From positions 40,007 to 104,006 of the forward strand of contig VWPU01013673.1 in NCBI GenBank assembly GCA_013398955.1: a stretch of 64,000 nt of DNA, read 5' to 3'. Positions 23,574 to 36,022 of this stretch are shown one piece after another. The notes beneath the pieces were generated by a model. It was not told where the DNA came from. It was given only the letters and a program-made list of their open reading frames with translations, and searched no databases. Each line of letters begins with the position of its first letter. Position 1 is the first letter of the stretch. Source of the stretch: Callaeas wilsoni. Its lineage: Eukaryota > Chordata > Aves > Passeriformes > Callaeidae. Made by a program: the position numbers and the translations under genes.

Positions 23574-25892
23574 GTAAGATGTTTGATGAGAGGGGAAGAA
23601 TGAAGAAAATTCAGCATATTTCCCAGAGCTGGAATAGGAAATAGCAGAAGAGATAAAGAGGCTTCTTCTGGAATGGCAGACAGAGGACATTGTGGAATCA
23701 TCGCACAGGCCACACTACATTGACAGCAGCTGCAATACTAACTAAAACCAAGTGTATGATTTAACTATACGATATAATGGACATTTTGTTAGAAATCATT
23801 TCAATAGCCTTATTATTGCAGCATATGCACACTTAGTGCTAAAATACTGTTCTGTTACCCAAAAGAATTACATACACAAAGCAATCGTATGTGACTAACC
23901 TCCTGTCAAATTAAGTCAATGCTTTCCTAGATTGTTGGTTTCCTTATGGTGTTCTCGATGTGACCTTCTGCCTGTCACAGTTAAAACAACAACTCCTATT
24001 TCAGACAGCATGGGAAAATTTTCTCTTGCCTAACAGTACTGAGAATAAATGTCCTCCTGTCACAGTGTGATAGGTATTCAGGAGGATGCAGATAGGAGGC
24101 TGGAGTACAAAGAGTCCACTCACTTCACTCACTAGAAAAAGAACATATAGCACAACATTAAAATTGTTTTTTGCTCAAAATCTCTTGAAAGTTAAATAAC
24201 ACTAGTTGTCTTTTATGGCATTAATTTAGTTGAATTTGATCCCATGCATTCTTTCAGTACACAGTGTCCCATGGGCCTGAGTTTCACAGTTGAACATGTC
24301 CTTGTGAAAAAGTTCCTCTTGCCGTCAGATTTTGCACTTTCAGAAACAGTGGCAAATAGCTCTCTGTCCTCTTTCCCCAAGCCCCTGGTGATTTACATAC
24401 TACCTCAACTGTCCCTTTGCAGTCCTCTTTTTACTTTCCTCAAAGGCATGCCTACCCTACTTTTTATTTTCCTTGCTGCTCTTCTCTATATCCTTCTCGG
24501 TTTTAATCTCATTTTGAAAGGAGAGAACAAGCACTGCATACTGCTCAAGTTGCAGGTATACCAGAAATGTTTACAATAACGTAATTACACTTTCTGTTTT
24601 ACCTTCTATACTTTTCTGAATAGATTTTAAAGTTATACTTTCATTTTTGCACCTACTTGAGGACTGAATTGTTTCTGTAAAATTATCTGTAAAAAGTCCT
24701 AATTAACGTTTAGGCCAAATACACATGTGGAGTTGTGGAGTTCGTGTTGCCTCTCTCTATATGCATTTTTCTGCACTAACCAACACTGAATTCATGGATT
24801 TGGCAACTACACTGAAGTAAGCTGCTGCTTCTTCTTTTCTACTTCTTCCTCTTCACTTTTTCTTCATTTCTGTTCCCCACTTGCCTTCTTCTTCCACCAA
24901 CAACTTTTCCAAATCACTTCTTCTGGAGAAGCACATTGAATAGCAGAAACAACAATCCTTCTTTATTATGAATCCTGACCATTTCATCACACTTTTTAAT
25001 TTATTTATGCATTTTAATTTTTCTCCCTATTGTTAACTAGTTATTTACCCATCTAAAGATCATATGTTGCAATTCTCTTTTAGTCCATGACAACTCACTA
25101 GCTTTGACATTCTTTGGATCAGAACCTTGGAAAAATGGAGAACTGCAAACCATTGTTGGCTCCTCCATGGAATGTCAAGGTTTGTGAAGGAAAATTTCCT
25201 GTACAGAAACCTAACTGAACACTCTTTGTTTTAAGTATTCTTATTAGAAGTATCCCTGCCACCTACCAATTCTATTACTTCTGTTTCTAAAAATTTGCTC
25301 CCTGTTAATTAGCACTGCTAGACACTACAAGTTTGTAATCATGTTCAACATAACACCACCACCACCAGAACTTGTGACTCCAGCAGCAGGGCTGGATCAC
25401 TGCCTAAACACAATGCTAAAAGGAATGTGCTTTAAAGCCTCCTACTTACAAAATATTATTTATCTCTAGGAGTTTTCTAAGAACTGTATTTTGCTTGTAG
25501 AATACCCTAAAATGTTTTACTCAAATAGGCTGTATACTGCAAATATTTTATCCATATATATGTATTTGTGCAAAATTACATTGTCTTTCCAAACACGTTT
25601 TCTGTCTGTGTCATTTTTTTCCCCAAAGGACACTTTACCTAGCAGTGTTCTATTCTGTGGACAGCACTTGTAGATGTTGAAAGAGAAACCTCTTTTTCTT
25701 CTTTCATTATTATCAATAGTTTGTTTGTATTATCATTCTTCTGTCACTAGCATCTTACAAAGGGGGAGATTTTTGTCTTTGCTTTCCTGGTCCACACTCT
25801 CTCCTTTGCCATGAGGCAGAGATAAGTTGTCATCTTGAACGTACTGCTAGGTAGTCAAGGCATAGGGTAATGAATTGACTTACCTGAGGTGT
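23574..25892. other. non-coding stretch
   Basis: AT-rich sequence. A pyrimidine-rich patch (CTTCTTCTTTTCTACTTC and similar) lies at about 24,826-24,900. A 111-codon plus-strand frame at 24,244-24,579 has a hydrophobic C-terminal segment but no other support. Confidence 0.4.
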
Positions 25893-26750
25893 CATCATAG
25901 AATCTGTGAATAGTTTGGATTGAAAGAGACCTTAAATGTCATCTAATTGCAACCCCTCTGACATGAGCAGGGACATTTTCCTTATTGGCAGGGCCCCATC
26001 CAGCTTGGCCTTGAACACTTTCAGGGATGGAGCATCCGCAGCCTCTCTGGACAAACTGTTCCAGTGCCTCACCATTCAAAGTAAAGAATTTCTCCCTAAT
26101 ATCCAACCTGAACCTATTCTCTCTGTTTAAATCTATTCACTCTTGTCCTATCACTACATGCCTTTGTAGAAAGTCCCTCTCCAGCTTTCTTGTAGGTCTA
26201 CTTTAGATACTGGAAGGTGCTAAAAGGTCATCTTGGATCTTTCTCTTCTCCAGGACAAGCAGCCACAGCTCTCTCAGCCTGTCTTTATAGGAGAGGTTCT
26301 CCAGCCCTCTGAACATCTTCCTGGCCATCCTCTGGACCTGCTCTGATAGGTCCATGTTCTTCCTGTGCTGGAGACCCCAGAGCTGGACTCAGCACTGCAG
26401 GTGGGATCTTACCAGAGCAGAACAGAAGGGTAGAATCACCTCTTGTTGACCTGCTGGCCACACAGATTGTGATGCAGCCCTCAGACATGGTTGGCTTTCT
26501 GGGCTGCATATCCAGCCTCTCATCCACCAGCACCTCCTATTCCTTCTCAGCAGGGCTGCATGTGATCTGTTCATCGCCCGGCTTGTATTGATACTGGGGG
26601 GTGCTTGACCCAGGTGCAGCACCTTGCACTTGGTCTTGTTGAATGTCATGAGGTTCACATGAGTCGACTTCTCGAGCTTCTCCAGGTCCCTCTGAGTGGC
26701 ATCCCGTCCTCCAGGAGTGTCAGCTGCACCATTTAGCTTGTTGGGTCATG
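25893..26750 (-). mobile_element. CR1 LINE 3' portion, about 860 bp
   Basis: The plus strand shows a reversed CR1. It has the 3' tail at 25,893 (TCATAGAATCTGTGAATAG), then GGACAAACTGTTCCAGTGCC and the UTR words CAGCCTGTCTTTATAGGAG, AGAGCTGGACTCAGCACTGC and CCAGGTGCAGCACCTTGCAC. Near 26,600-26,640 the minus strand encodes a [12 protein letters not shown] peptide, known from the end of CR1 reverse transcriptase. Frame changes and stops break the reading frame. The 5' side is truncated near 26,750. Confidence 0.92.
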
Positions 26751-26760
26751 GGGAGTGCCT

Positions 26761-28850
26761 CTTGCTTCTAAAATTTAATGGAGTTCTGATTGGATTCCTT
26801 TCCTCTTACTTTCCTCTGGCTAAATTCATGCTGTGCTGAAACTGCTGTTTATAATAGAGTCCCCTCTAGAAAGTGGCTGTTCACTCAAGTGGTTCAGAGA
26901 TGGTTTTTGATTTGTTTTTTTCCTAGAGCTGGAGAAGGTCAAGAATGCTGCCAGACACTCACTGGTATTGGAAAGATATCTCAGAATGTTTTTTCCCTCT
27001 TCCAAAGCCTGGGGCTTTCAGCTAAAATAAAATACTGCTAAATGGAGGAGAGAAGATGTTTGTGCAGATCAGTCCTAGTAAATATCAGATACTTCACAAA
27101 ATTAATTCCTAAGCTTACCACTTAGTTGTGTTGATGGCAAACACTCTGATGTATGGAAATGTGTGAGGAAATGGATGGGCTCATCCACTCAGTCCAACCC
27201 TGCCATCTAGTGTACAACAAAGAAAAAATTTCCACAAATAAAATCTGTGTTATTTAGAGGAGGACCAGCTTTGCACTGCACTCAGCTTTCTTCTGTGTTT
27301 ATGGTTTCTGAGATTAACTCTTGTTCCCAGCATAGAAATAAGTCTGTCTCTCTTAGCAAGTTTTACTATCATAGGCTTATGATGCTGTTTAAACTTGTTA
27401 TAATAAGTCATTGCAACTATCAACACTTGAAAAGTTAATATTTTTTTCTCTTTAGTCCATTCTTGAACTGAGTCTTTGCTGTAATTACTGGCTTGCTTAG
27501 CTATGGGAAAAAAGTTTGGTGCTTTGTTATTTGAAGAGTCCTTATGGTTTTGGGTTTTTTTTTAGGAAAGGATTAAAGTCTGAATTAAAATTTGAATGTT
27601 AAAATCCACAGTGAATGAGGCATAGAGGGTCTCTTGAGTATTCACTTCTTATATGTTGGGTATTTCCTGGGAACTCATTGCTCCATTGCTCTAGCACCCT
27701 GTTGTCATGGTTTTAAAATTAACTTATATTTACAGTGAAATTTTTTGTGAATATTTGACTTAATGTGACATCACTTGCTTTACGACTAACTTTTTCCTTA
27801 TCTCTCACAGACCCCCTAAGCATCACTGGGCAGCTCCCTTAGTATGGATCCTGGGCTATAGTCACAGAATCTCTAAGGCTGGACTGTGGCTCTGGAGTTT
27901 CCATGTTCATATATGCTCCACTGAGGCAGGTTATAAAGGGCTGTGTCTAGTTTGGTTGTGAAAATCTCCAAGGGTGGATGCTACAATCTCTCTCATGTAG
28001 GACCGAAAGCCAGTATCATGGAGCAGAAACTGGCTTTATATGTTCACTCTTTCTATTTGTAGATCTGCATTGCCAAAATTTTGGTATTTCTGTTTGCAAC
28101 ACCTCACTTTTTTGGGGGAGAATGTAAGGAACAGAATAATATCTGTTTAGGAACTTATCTAAATACAAGTGAGAGCTAAAATTTTTATTGTGCTTCACTG
28201 ATGTGCATTTTTGATTTTTGCTTATAGATGCTATTGCTGGGCAGGCTCTCTGCATACAAGAATACTGTAAGGCCATGTGTAAAAAGTGTAATCTCAAAAG
28301 GTGTGAATATAACACACAAGAAGAGAATCTGTTATAATATCTAAATATACCAATTAATTTTGGTGGCCAAAGTATTATACAATTGTCAATTTATTAACCA
28401 GTAATATAAAATTCCAACCAGACAAAAATTCAGTGTAAGTTTTGCTAAACTCAATGCATGCAAATTATGCTTTTTCTGTGAACATAGTGTGAGTTTACAA
28501 ACATCATGAATATTGCTTTGGATTTGTTTCACATAACCTATGAACCTAATATTTAGCAGTACAAAAGTGCCGATCACAACCCCTTAAGATGGGTGATGGG
28601 CTTTCTGTAATCGTTACTTGAAAGTTGTTAAAGCGTAAGGCCATTAAATCCCTTAGTCTCAACTTTATTTTAAATGGAGACCTGTATCTTAGCTTTTAGG
28701 TAGAGGTTAATTGGTAATTTGCTTCAAAACTATTAGGCATTAACAATCTCCTGACTGCAATCAGTCTTTTCTTCACTGATTGAAGCACTTTATTCTGCCC
28801 TGAAGGCTTGAAGTTGTTGTTCAATGTTCAATTTGAGTGTACCATTTTTG
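26761..28850. other. non-coding stretch
   Basis: AT-rich sequence. A pyrimidine-rich plus-strand acceptor (TTTTTCCTTATCTCTCACAG at about 27,810) has no matching open exon. No other feature seen. Confidence 0.4.
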
Positions 28851-28869
28851 AACAGAGGCTTGTTCGGCC

Positions 28870-29405
28870 ACCCCATCAGGGGGTGGTGTTCCTGCCAAAA
28901 CTGGCTTGATGACTTTAAAAGGTCCTCTTAAAATTAGTGATTGTTGGTGGATAGTTTCCTCTGCTTCCTGAAAAGCAGTATTAACCACAAATAAGCCCTT
29001 TTCCCAGGTAGAGTATTATTTTTCTGCATCTTTAAAACTGCATGAATAAAATCCTATGGGTCTGGTAAGCTTATTAGGTCCTTTCTGCCATAAGTGTCTA
29101 TACAGTCTAGACCTTGCAAATCCCCAGTCAGCTTGTACTGGATCAGGAGGGTGTATAGGGCCTAGTGATTGGTATGTATTTTCTTCAAAAATTAGGATTT
29201 GTAGAGCCTCGTCATGGAGGGGGGTCCAATCCCACTTTGCCTTTTTCCATAGCAAATCATGTAAAGGCCTTGCAATTATTGAAAAATCAGGAATCTGTTT
29301 CCTCCAAAAAATCAGCAGGCCTAAAGCATGCTGCAGGGCTTTCTTAGTCTCTGGTGTTTTAATTTGATCTAGGTGGGTGAGGGTGTCAGGGGGAATACAG
29401 ACCAT
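28870..29405 (-). pseudogene. ERV pol remnant: reverse-transcriptase thumb/connection and start of RNase H
   Basis: The minus strand is open from 29,405 to 29,016. It shows a segment with FWRKQIPDFS, ARPLHDLL and KWDWTPLHDEALQ, typical of the retroviral region joining reverse transcriptase to RNase H, where a tryptophan-rich stretch precedes the connection domain. The next part contains RPIGFYSCSF, resembling the start of RNase H, and stops shortly after. No intact RNase H catalytic acidic set can be followed. It lies downstream of the reverse-transcriptase remnant in the same element. Confidence 0.8.
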
Positions 29406-29548
29406 TCCTCCTTTCCATCAGATTCCCAGGAATTTTACTTCTTGTGAAGGGAGTTGTACTTTTTCAGGAGGAATATATAAGTCCAGGGACTCTAGATGCT
29501 TAATAATGTCTATTTGTATTGATTGTATAGGTGCAATTTCATCCTCTG

Positions 29549-29880
29549 CTACCTAAATGCCATCAATGTATTATATACTTTTACTCCCAGTGCAGGAGGA
29601 AGGAGTGACAATTCTTGTGCCAGTGCATGATGTGCTAGAGTGGGTGAATGTTTAAATTCTTGTGGGAGGCGGTTGAAAGTGTATTGCTGACCCTCCCACG
29701 AAAGCAAACCCTGACCCTGACCCTTTTCCTGCAGGGGAACCATAAAAAATGTATCCTTGACATCAATAGGAGTCATAATTTGATGAGCTTGGTCTTGTAC
29801 AGTAAATATCAGCTCAGCAATGTTTGGGCCTGCTGCAGTGAGAGGCCCCAAATTTGAGTTAAGACATCAATAGTTCATTG
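29549..29880 (-). pseudogene. ERV reverse-transcriptase fingers/palm remnant
   Basis: A 100-codon open stretch encodes a reverse-transcriptase palm with TPIDVKDTFFMVPLQ (first catalytic aspartate motif), then YTFNRLPQEFKHSP (the usual LPQG site, here with E for G) and LAQELSLLPP. The frame then leaves the expected path where the YxDD catalytic motif should be and meets a stop, so the active site is destroyed. It sits between the protease and the connection remnant on the minus strand. Confidence 0.88.
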
Positions 29881-30003
29881 TCAGTCTCCAATTGCCATTT
29901 GGCTTGTGGACTGGTCAGACAGGAGGACTGTAAGAAGAATGCATTGCAATCACTATTCCTCTTTCTTTCAAATCTCCAATAACTGGGTGATTCCTTCACT
30001 GTC

Positions 30004-30563
30004 TCACAAGGGTAAGGGGTAAGGTTTGGCATTGGTTACTAGTGAGGGGGGAAGAGCAGGGGCAGAACTTAATAAACACAGATGCTGGGTTTCCTTCCCA
30101 AAAGCCCATATTTTTACTTCTTCATTAGCCCAAGACCTTCCCTTTAGGAGGTCTAGCCCCAGTAAATCTGTAGGAAATTTACCCAAAACCATTAGGGTTT
30201 CTACTTTCTCCTCTCTTGGTAACCACCATCTTACCTTTGCTGTCTGGAGTTGTGTGTTTCCAAAATTATCCACGACAAACATACCTTTACATGAGGGAGT
30301 GATTCCACATGAAGTGGCATTTCAATTTTAAGGGCAGACACTTGAGCACCAGTATCTACTAGAAAAGTTACAGGGATTTTGTGGGGACCAATAGAACAGG
30401 TTATTAATAAGTCTCCTCTGGAGTTTTTGGTTAGCCCTTTGTCCCCTGGCTTACCTACTGGGGATGAAGATAGGAGTTTCCTGTCACATCCCCTTTCAGT
30501 GATCCCTTGAGGGAAGGAGCTGTAGCAAGGATAGCTTTTAATGATCCATCCTTTGCTGGCCAT
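30004..30563 (-). pseudogene. ERV aspartic protease remnant
   Basis: Two overlapping minus-strand frames together show a retroviral aspartic protease. In 30,231-30,563 the segment VTFLVDTGAQVSALK holds the DTGA catalytic triad. In 30,004-30,282 the segment LLGLDLLKGRSW matches the C-terminal GxDxL-type motif. The parts lie in different frames, so at least one frameshift separates them. The order gag, protease, polymerase fits a retroviral layout. Confidence 0.85.
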
Positions 30564-31130
30564 TCTCGAAATAATATCTCTAATTTATTAGTGGGTTGGC
30601 TGTCCATTATGGTATTTGGGATCCTTTTTTGTAAGCCCATATTCCACAGGGTATTTCTTTTTTCCTTGTGTTCTTCCCCTGTGTTAACTTGTCCTCCTTG
30701 CCCAGGGGAGGACATTGCCTTCTGGAGTCTTACTACAGGCACAGTTGTTTTGCAATCTGTGTGCTGAATTGATTTAAAATCAGTTGTACTTGAAGGTATT
30801 GGGCCATATTTTCTTCCATAGTTAATTAATTCTTGTGCCACCTTCCCCCAGGTCCAAATTTTACTTTTTTCTCAGTTACGGTTGGGTGTAATAGCTGCCT
30901 CCAAGGTGGCTACAGCTCTTTCCCCTTTCATAAGGCTTTCTATTTGTCCTTTTAGCTGGATGCCTATGGCTTTCATAGCTTCAGGATGGCCTCTGATAAG
31001 AGGTATCATTATTTCAGGGTCTACAGTCATCATTATAGGAGATTCATATCATAGTGTTAACTCCCTATCATTCATCGTTTGTAAACAAGCAGCTTTTTCA
31101 TGCTTTCTACAATCCGTTTAATGTTTCCCA
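30455..31130 (-). pseudogene. ERV gag-like remnant
   Basis: Upstream of the protease the minus strand carries a mostly open frame interrupted by a stop near 30,870. It includes PLIRGHPEAMKAIGIQLKGQ, then ERAVATLEAAITPN and AQELINYGRKYGPIP. The position directly before protease and the helical, charged composition suggest gag. No zinc-knuckle motif is visible, so the domain cannot be named with certainty. Confidence 0.6.
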
Positions 31131-31969
31131 CTACAGCCAGGGGATCTCCTCTCTCCAGGGGGTTGAGTCCACCAGCTCTAAAAGCTGCTCTTTGGGTAAG
31201 AGATCAGAGTCACCCCTACCCCTCAGAACCCTTCTGTCTCTTTTTCTGATAACAGAATTTGGTCACCTCCAGTAAGAGAGATTCTCCAAACATACTCAGT
31301 CTCAGATTCGTTAGGGGTTTGGCTATATTCTTTTTAAAATTTAACCAATTCAGTAGCCATATAAGGGATTTATTTCATGGTTATGTAAGGTATGTCATCA
31401 TCCGAGCCCTCATATATGTATTCTGTTTTAATTAAGGGACAAAACAAGACTGGTAGCTTCTCTGATTGATTACACAAAGATTCTAAGTCAGAGAGGGGAT
31501 ATGTTTCTTTAGATAGCCCCAGCTCTAACTCCCTTTTTTGCTTCACTTGCTAATCTCACATGCAGCTCCTCTTGGAGCACATGGGTGGTAGCCTTCTGAT
31601 TTCTTCTCTCTTCCTGGAGGAGTTAAGTGTTAGCCTTCCTTTCCCTCTAGTTGCAGTTGCAACACTTTAACCAAATCTTGTAACAAAGTAAGAATTTCCA
31701 AAACAGCTTTTTATTGGTGTTCTTTGTGTTCAACTGCAGCTAACACAATAGCACCTAAGACAGAGCAAATGATAGGTTTTCCTTTACCTTTTTTGACTTT
31801 TGCCCCTGCATGCAGGGTAGAGATTAGACCAACAATTTTTTGGACATTACACTAGTAATTTCATGCCCACCCCATTCCTAGAGGAGATGGCTTGGCACCA
31901 GATTCATCCAACAAATTGACCAGAGTTTGTGCATTATATTTCATGTTACCACAAAAACATGGTAGATTT

Positions 31970-32345
31970 TTCTGGAGGGTACCTTGTGTAATTTCTAAAT
32001 TAACCCCTTATCTCTGGAAAAATATTTTACAAAGTTACATCGCAAAGGTGAAATGATTGTTTCCAGAGGGTACCTTGTATAAATGACAGCTAATTTTCAA
32101 ATTTGACTCCTTCACCCTAGAAAGGCACCATGTATACATTTCATAAAAAAAACACACACGGGGTGATCTTTCCTGAGGTGCACCTTGTTTAAATTATTTT
32201 CCAATGTCCCCCTCCTTATGCCTCAGGAGCACCTTATTTTAAACACTTAAGCACAGTAATATGCCTCGCTTTTGAAGGACACTGCATTAATTTCATCAAA
32301 AAGCAAACAGCTACAATGTTTTACAAAGCACTTTACTTAACAACA
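31970..32345 (-). repeat. degenerate ~50-bp tandem repeats in the ERV leader
   Basis: The word AGGGTACCTTGTNTAAAT or a close variant recurs on the plus strand near 31,975, 32,067, 32,122, 32,176, 32,226 and 32,276, spaced about 50-55 bases (one gap of 92). Copies are strongly diverged. The array lies upstream of the gag-like part on the element's own strand, where a retroviral leader would be. Confidence 0.5.
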
Positions 32346-32350
32346 ACAAC

Positions 32351-33815
32351 AACAAAAAAACCCAAACCAACAAAAAACAATTAAAAAACGAAAAGTCATA
32401 AGGGTATCTTGCTTTGTTTCTCTAACACAAAATGATCATAAAAACTAGCAATAGATTGTTTTTTGTGAATCAGCACTCTAGTTTTAAGGGATTCATATTC
32501 TGTGATTAAATGTTACAATCCACTTAATTTTGGAGGAGCATTCATCTCTGTGAATTGCGGAAAGGACTTCAGGTTTGAATATTCCCCTAAACAAAATTAA
32601 AACTCAAAAGAAATTATATGTTGATACCAAAAAACAAATTGATATTTTCACTTTAATAACTGTAAAAGAGGCAAAGAGAGAGAAAGGGGAAAGTAGAGAA
32701 AAGTTGGGAAAAAAGCTAAGATTACTAGCATAGGATAGTTTACCAACCACACTTGCTACCTTTTGCTGAGGGGGGTGGGGGGCAAAGCAGTTTTTGCCTT
32801 TTCTTCTTTCTTCTCTGCTACTTGGAGTAGTTTATCTGCTTTTCCAGCCTTGAGGATTAGCAGTTTAGCTGGAATACAGTCACTTACCTGCTGAAAAGTA
32901 GGTACAGCATGTGGTCCCTGCAGCTGACTTTGGTGCACTCTTGTTGCTCACACCAGAGGATGCAGGAGCAGAGGAGGATTTCCACAAGTCGCGTGTGTCA
33001 CAGTAGGTTGCTGTTTTCCCCAGGCTGGAGGCATCCAAGGCTTGGTGATGTCTCAGCTTTTGGAGGTTTTAGGTTCTTTTCATAGCTGTGAAAAAGCTTG
33101 GCAGGCAGTGGGGGATGGAGGTGGGGAGGTGGGAGGGGTTGGGGGAAAAGGCAAAGGCCAGAGTTTCTGTCATTCTCTTCCTCTTCCCTAGTTTTGCACA
33201 GGTTTTGCCTGTGGACCTCAAGCAGGCTGCTCTTAGTATTCAGGTGTTCAATGAGATTATGATAATGATGAAGCACTTTTTAAGGCATTATTTTTACTAT
33301 CAGGTCCTTAGAGCTGCTTGCTAGGAACATTACAAAACCTCCTAATTTACTTAATTGATCAAGTGAAAAATTACTTTTAATTGTTTATGTTGCTCCTGGG
33401 TGGAAAAAGAAAGGAAAATGTTGAATTGGCAGGCTGTGAATATGCCATTTTTAAAGGAAACAGCAGCATTCTCATGTCTGGGCTTCAATTTCATCTATAC
33501 AGGGATGGTAAATTAGGCTGCTGTGCCATTAGAGATGTCACTTAGACTGTAACTCCTCTTTGCTGAGCAATATACAGTGCTAGGCTTAAAAGATGCTCTT
33601 TTTTAAAAATTTCCTGTTAAACCATGTCAGCTTTTCCCAGGCTTGGAAATAAATCCGTTTCAGAACAGTAAAGTGAGTCATGTCCTGTTTGTGCTCCTGC
33701 TTTGCGTTGTTAAGCCCCTTCATGTCTAAACATGTAGATTTTCATGGCTAGTCTGTTGCTGATGTTAATTTGAATCTTTTCAGGACTCTGCACTCTGACT
33801 CTTGCTGTATTGTGC
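32351..33815. other. non-coding stretch, possibly ERV 5' side
   Basis: An A-rich patch (AACAACAACAACAAAAAAACC) lies at 32,341. From 32,740 to 33,300 the sequence is GC-richer, with G-runs on the plus strand, and could contain the 5' LTR of the minus-strand ERV. I find no TG...CA ends or primer-binding site to support it. Small frames on both strands are unassigned. Confidence 0.35.
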
Positions 33816-34424
33816 TGTATTGGGTCTGGCTGAGACAGAGTTCATTTTCCATTAGCAGCCCTCACAGTGCTGTGCTTTGCATTGGTAGCTGGAAAAGTAC
33901 TAGTAACACACCAGTGTTTTTCCTACTGCTGAGTAGCTCTGGCGTAGCATCAGTGCTGTCTCTTTAACATCTCTCCCATGCCTCCTATCAAGGAGCTGGG
34001 AGTGGGCAAGATCCTGGGAGGGGACACAACTAGGCCAAAATAGCTTACCCAAATAAACCAAAGGGATATTCCATACCATATGACATCAGCTCAGATATAA
34101 AAGCCAAGGGAGAGAGGAGGAATGGGGGACATTTGTTATTTTACCATTTTTGCCTTCTGGAGCAACCACTCCAGAAGTGTGTGCTGAAATCCTGCTTCTC
34201 AGGCAGTGGCTGAATATTGCTCGCTGTTGGGAAGTAGGTATTGTTTTCCCCTTTGCTTATGCATGCGTAAACTTTTGCTTTTCTTTTTTTTTTTTTCCTT
34301 TGCTTTTGTATACTACCTTATCTCAACATACTAGGTGTTTTGCATCCTATTTTCTCTCTGCTGTCCTGCTGTAAAAGGGAGTGATAGAGCAGCCTGGTGG
34401 GCACCTGACATCCAGCCAAGGTCA
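33816..34424 (+). mobile_element. LTR of the TGTATTGG/ERVL-like avian type
   Basis: It starts TGTATTGGGTCTGGCTGAGAC and has CATTAGCAGCCCTCAC and GCTGAGTAGCTCTGG words typical of this LTR group. A TATA box (GATATAAAAGCC) lies at about 34,094. Near the 3' end comes GGAGTGATAGAGCAGC, then GGTGGGCACCTGACATCCAGCC and AAGGTCA, as in the LTR at 1,168-1,711. The final bases are diverged, and no matching 5-bp flanks were found. No internal genes adjoin it on this strand. Confidence 0.75.
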
Positions 34425-36022
34425 ATGAACTGAAAATATTCACCAACTTCACTGGTAAAGGTAGACCTGAGTCATACATATTTCTTGTCATGTACTTGTG
34501 ACATACTTTACTGTGGATCTTACATTAATGTTCTTATTTGAACTATTGATTGTTTATATTTTAGATATTCTCTTGTCTCACTGATAGATTAATAGGATAA
34601 AAAGAAGTACCCTTTCTAAGTAACAGGCATCCCATTAATAATATAGCAGACCCCTTGTACAATTTAATATGCAATTATTTATTGTAAGCTCGTTGATTAC
34701 ATCTTGAGAGTATACATTCACATATATTTGTGAATGGACTGCATTCTCATGAAAGATGCTGGGTCAGTCATGGTGGCAAATGGAGTCCAAACTAACATGG
34801 TCCTCAGCTGTCTGCCTAAGTGAGTTAAAAAGATAACTAAATTCAGTCTACCAGGCTAGATAATCTTCAACCTCTCTGCTTAGTTCCCTAAGGATTCAGC
34901 TGACAGTGCTACTCCATCTAGCCCAGAGTTATTAAGACAAGCACAAAGTGTCCAGTTCTGTCTTCTTTTTTGTAAAATATTCTACAAATACCCATCTCTC
35001 TACAAATGCTGAAGGCTGTAGCTGGCTGTGAAAACAATTATAGTTTGAATCATTGAGGTAAACTATTAAAAAGTCACATGATGCTGTTCTACCTTGCAAT
35101 AAGCATATGCCATTGAGTAACATTATTCCTTTTACTCAATTTTTACCTTCCTGCTGTGATTTTGAATCTTTACAACCTCTCCTAACTGATGACCTAGGAC
35201 TCAATATAAAAGGCAGATGTCAAAAGAAATTACTTGGAGCAAAAGGATCAACTATCCAACTATTTTATCTTTCACCAACCCAGTGGAGACAATTGTCTAC
35301 ACTGGTGTAACAGGCAGGTGTTGCACTTCCCTAATGTTTCTCCTCTGAGATCTCTGTCCTTCATCTTGTTTGACATGTCTGTCAATGCTGACAGCCCTTA
35401 GGTGTAAATTTTATTCTACAGTAAATCCATCTTTTCCTCCTTACAAACACAAGTCATGAGTAGATACAGGCAGAGGAATATTTGCTTTGCAGTTCAGGGA
35501 CTCTAGAGTTGACTCCTTGCCCTCTCACCTTCTCCATGTATCCCATCAGCTCTGCACATGGGAATTTTCACTGTGGTCAGTGTTATTCCAGGAAAGGAAA
35601 GTGGGACAAATGAAGTAAAGTGTCGGGTAAAAAAAGCAATTTGAATCATTAGTTAATGTTTTACTGCTCTGCACTACCACTTCTCTAGTATCTAGTGCCA
35701 GGTCCTGTATAAGTACCACACTGCACAAAGCTAGATCTGATCCGAGGTGGATTCCTCATTGATAAAAATGCTAGGAAGCCACTTGTAGTAAACTGACAGA
35801 ATCCTTCAAATCCTAAGTGTAACTGAAAGTTCTGCCATCATCTCCAATGATGCTTGCTGAGAATTATAAGATGCAGATAAGCAGACAAGCACTTGATGAT
35901 AGTTTAAATTCAAGTGTACAGTTGAGAAAATAATTATTTATAAAGATGAAAGTTCTTTTATGTGCTGCCATTTTGAATGACCCATGATTATTTACACTGT
36001 ATTATTGAAATATCACTGTAAT
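34425..36022. other. non-coding stretch
   Basis: AT-rich single-copy sequence with no supported feature. Confidence 0.45.

Larger units (their letters stand above)
28850..32350 (-). mobile_element. decayed 5'-half endogenous retrovirus
   Basis: Reading the minus strand from high to low coordinates gives a leader with degenerate repeats, a gag-like part, a protease and a reverse transcriptase with its connection region. This is retroviral order. Frameshifts and stop codons break every gene. No envelope gene is seen beyond about 28,850, and no pair of LTRs flanks the remnant, so both ends are lost or unrecognised. The LTR at 33.8 kb reads on the other strand and is not its partner. Class cannot be fixed from sequence reading alone. 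This is an old, inactive copy. Confidence 0.85.

Noticed and set aside
24244..24579. 111-codon plus-strand frame with a hydrophobic C-terminal segment
   Set aside because: It has no domain, no splice or promoter context, and AT-rich codon use. Most likely chance.
27150..27230. GTCCAACCCTGCCATC, resembling CR1 UTR text
   Set aside because: Isolated short match without the ordered neighbouring words.
27858..27890. TCACAGAATCTCTAAGGCTGG, resembling a CR1 tail
   Set aside because: The match is about 20 bases and nothing CR1-like follows.
33816..34424. This LTR as the 5' LTR of the ERV at 28.9-32.4 kb
   Set aside because: Its TATA box and 3' words read on the plus strand, whereas the ERV genes read on the minus strand.
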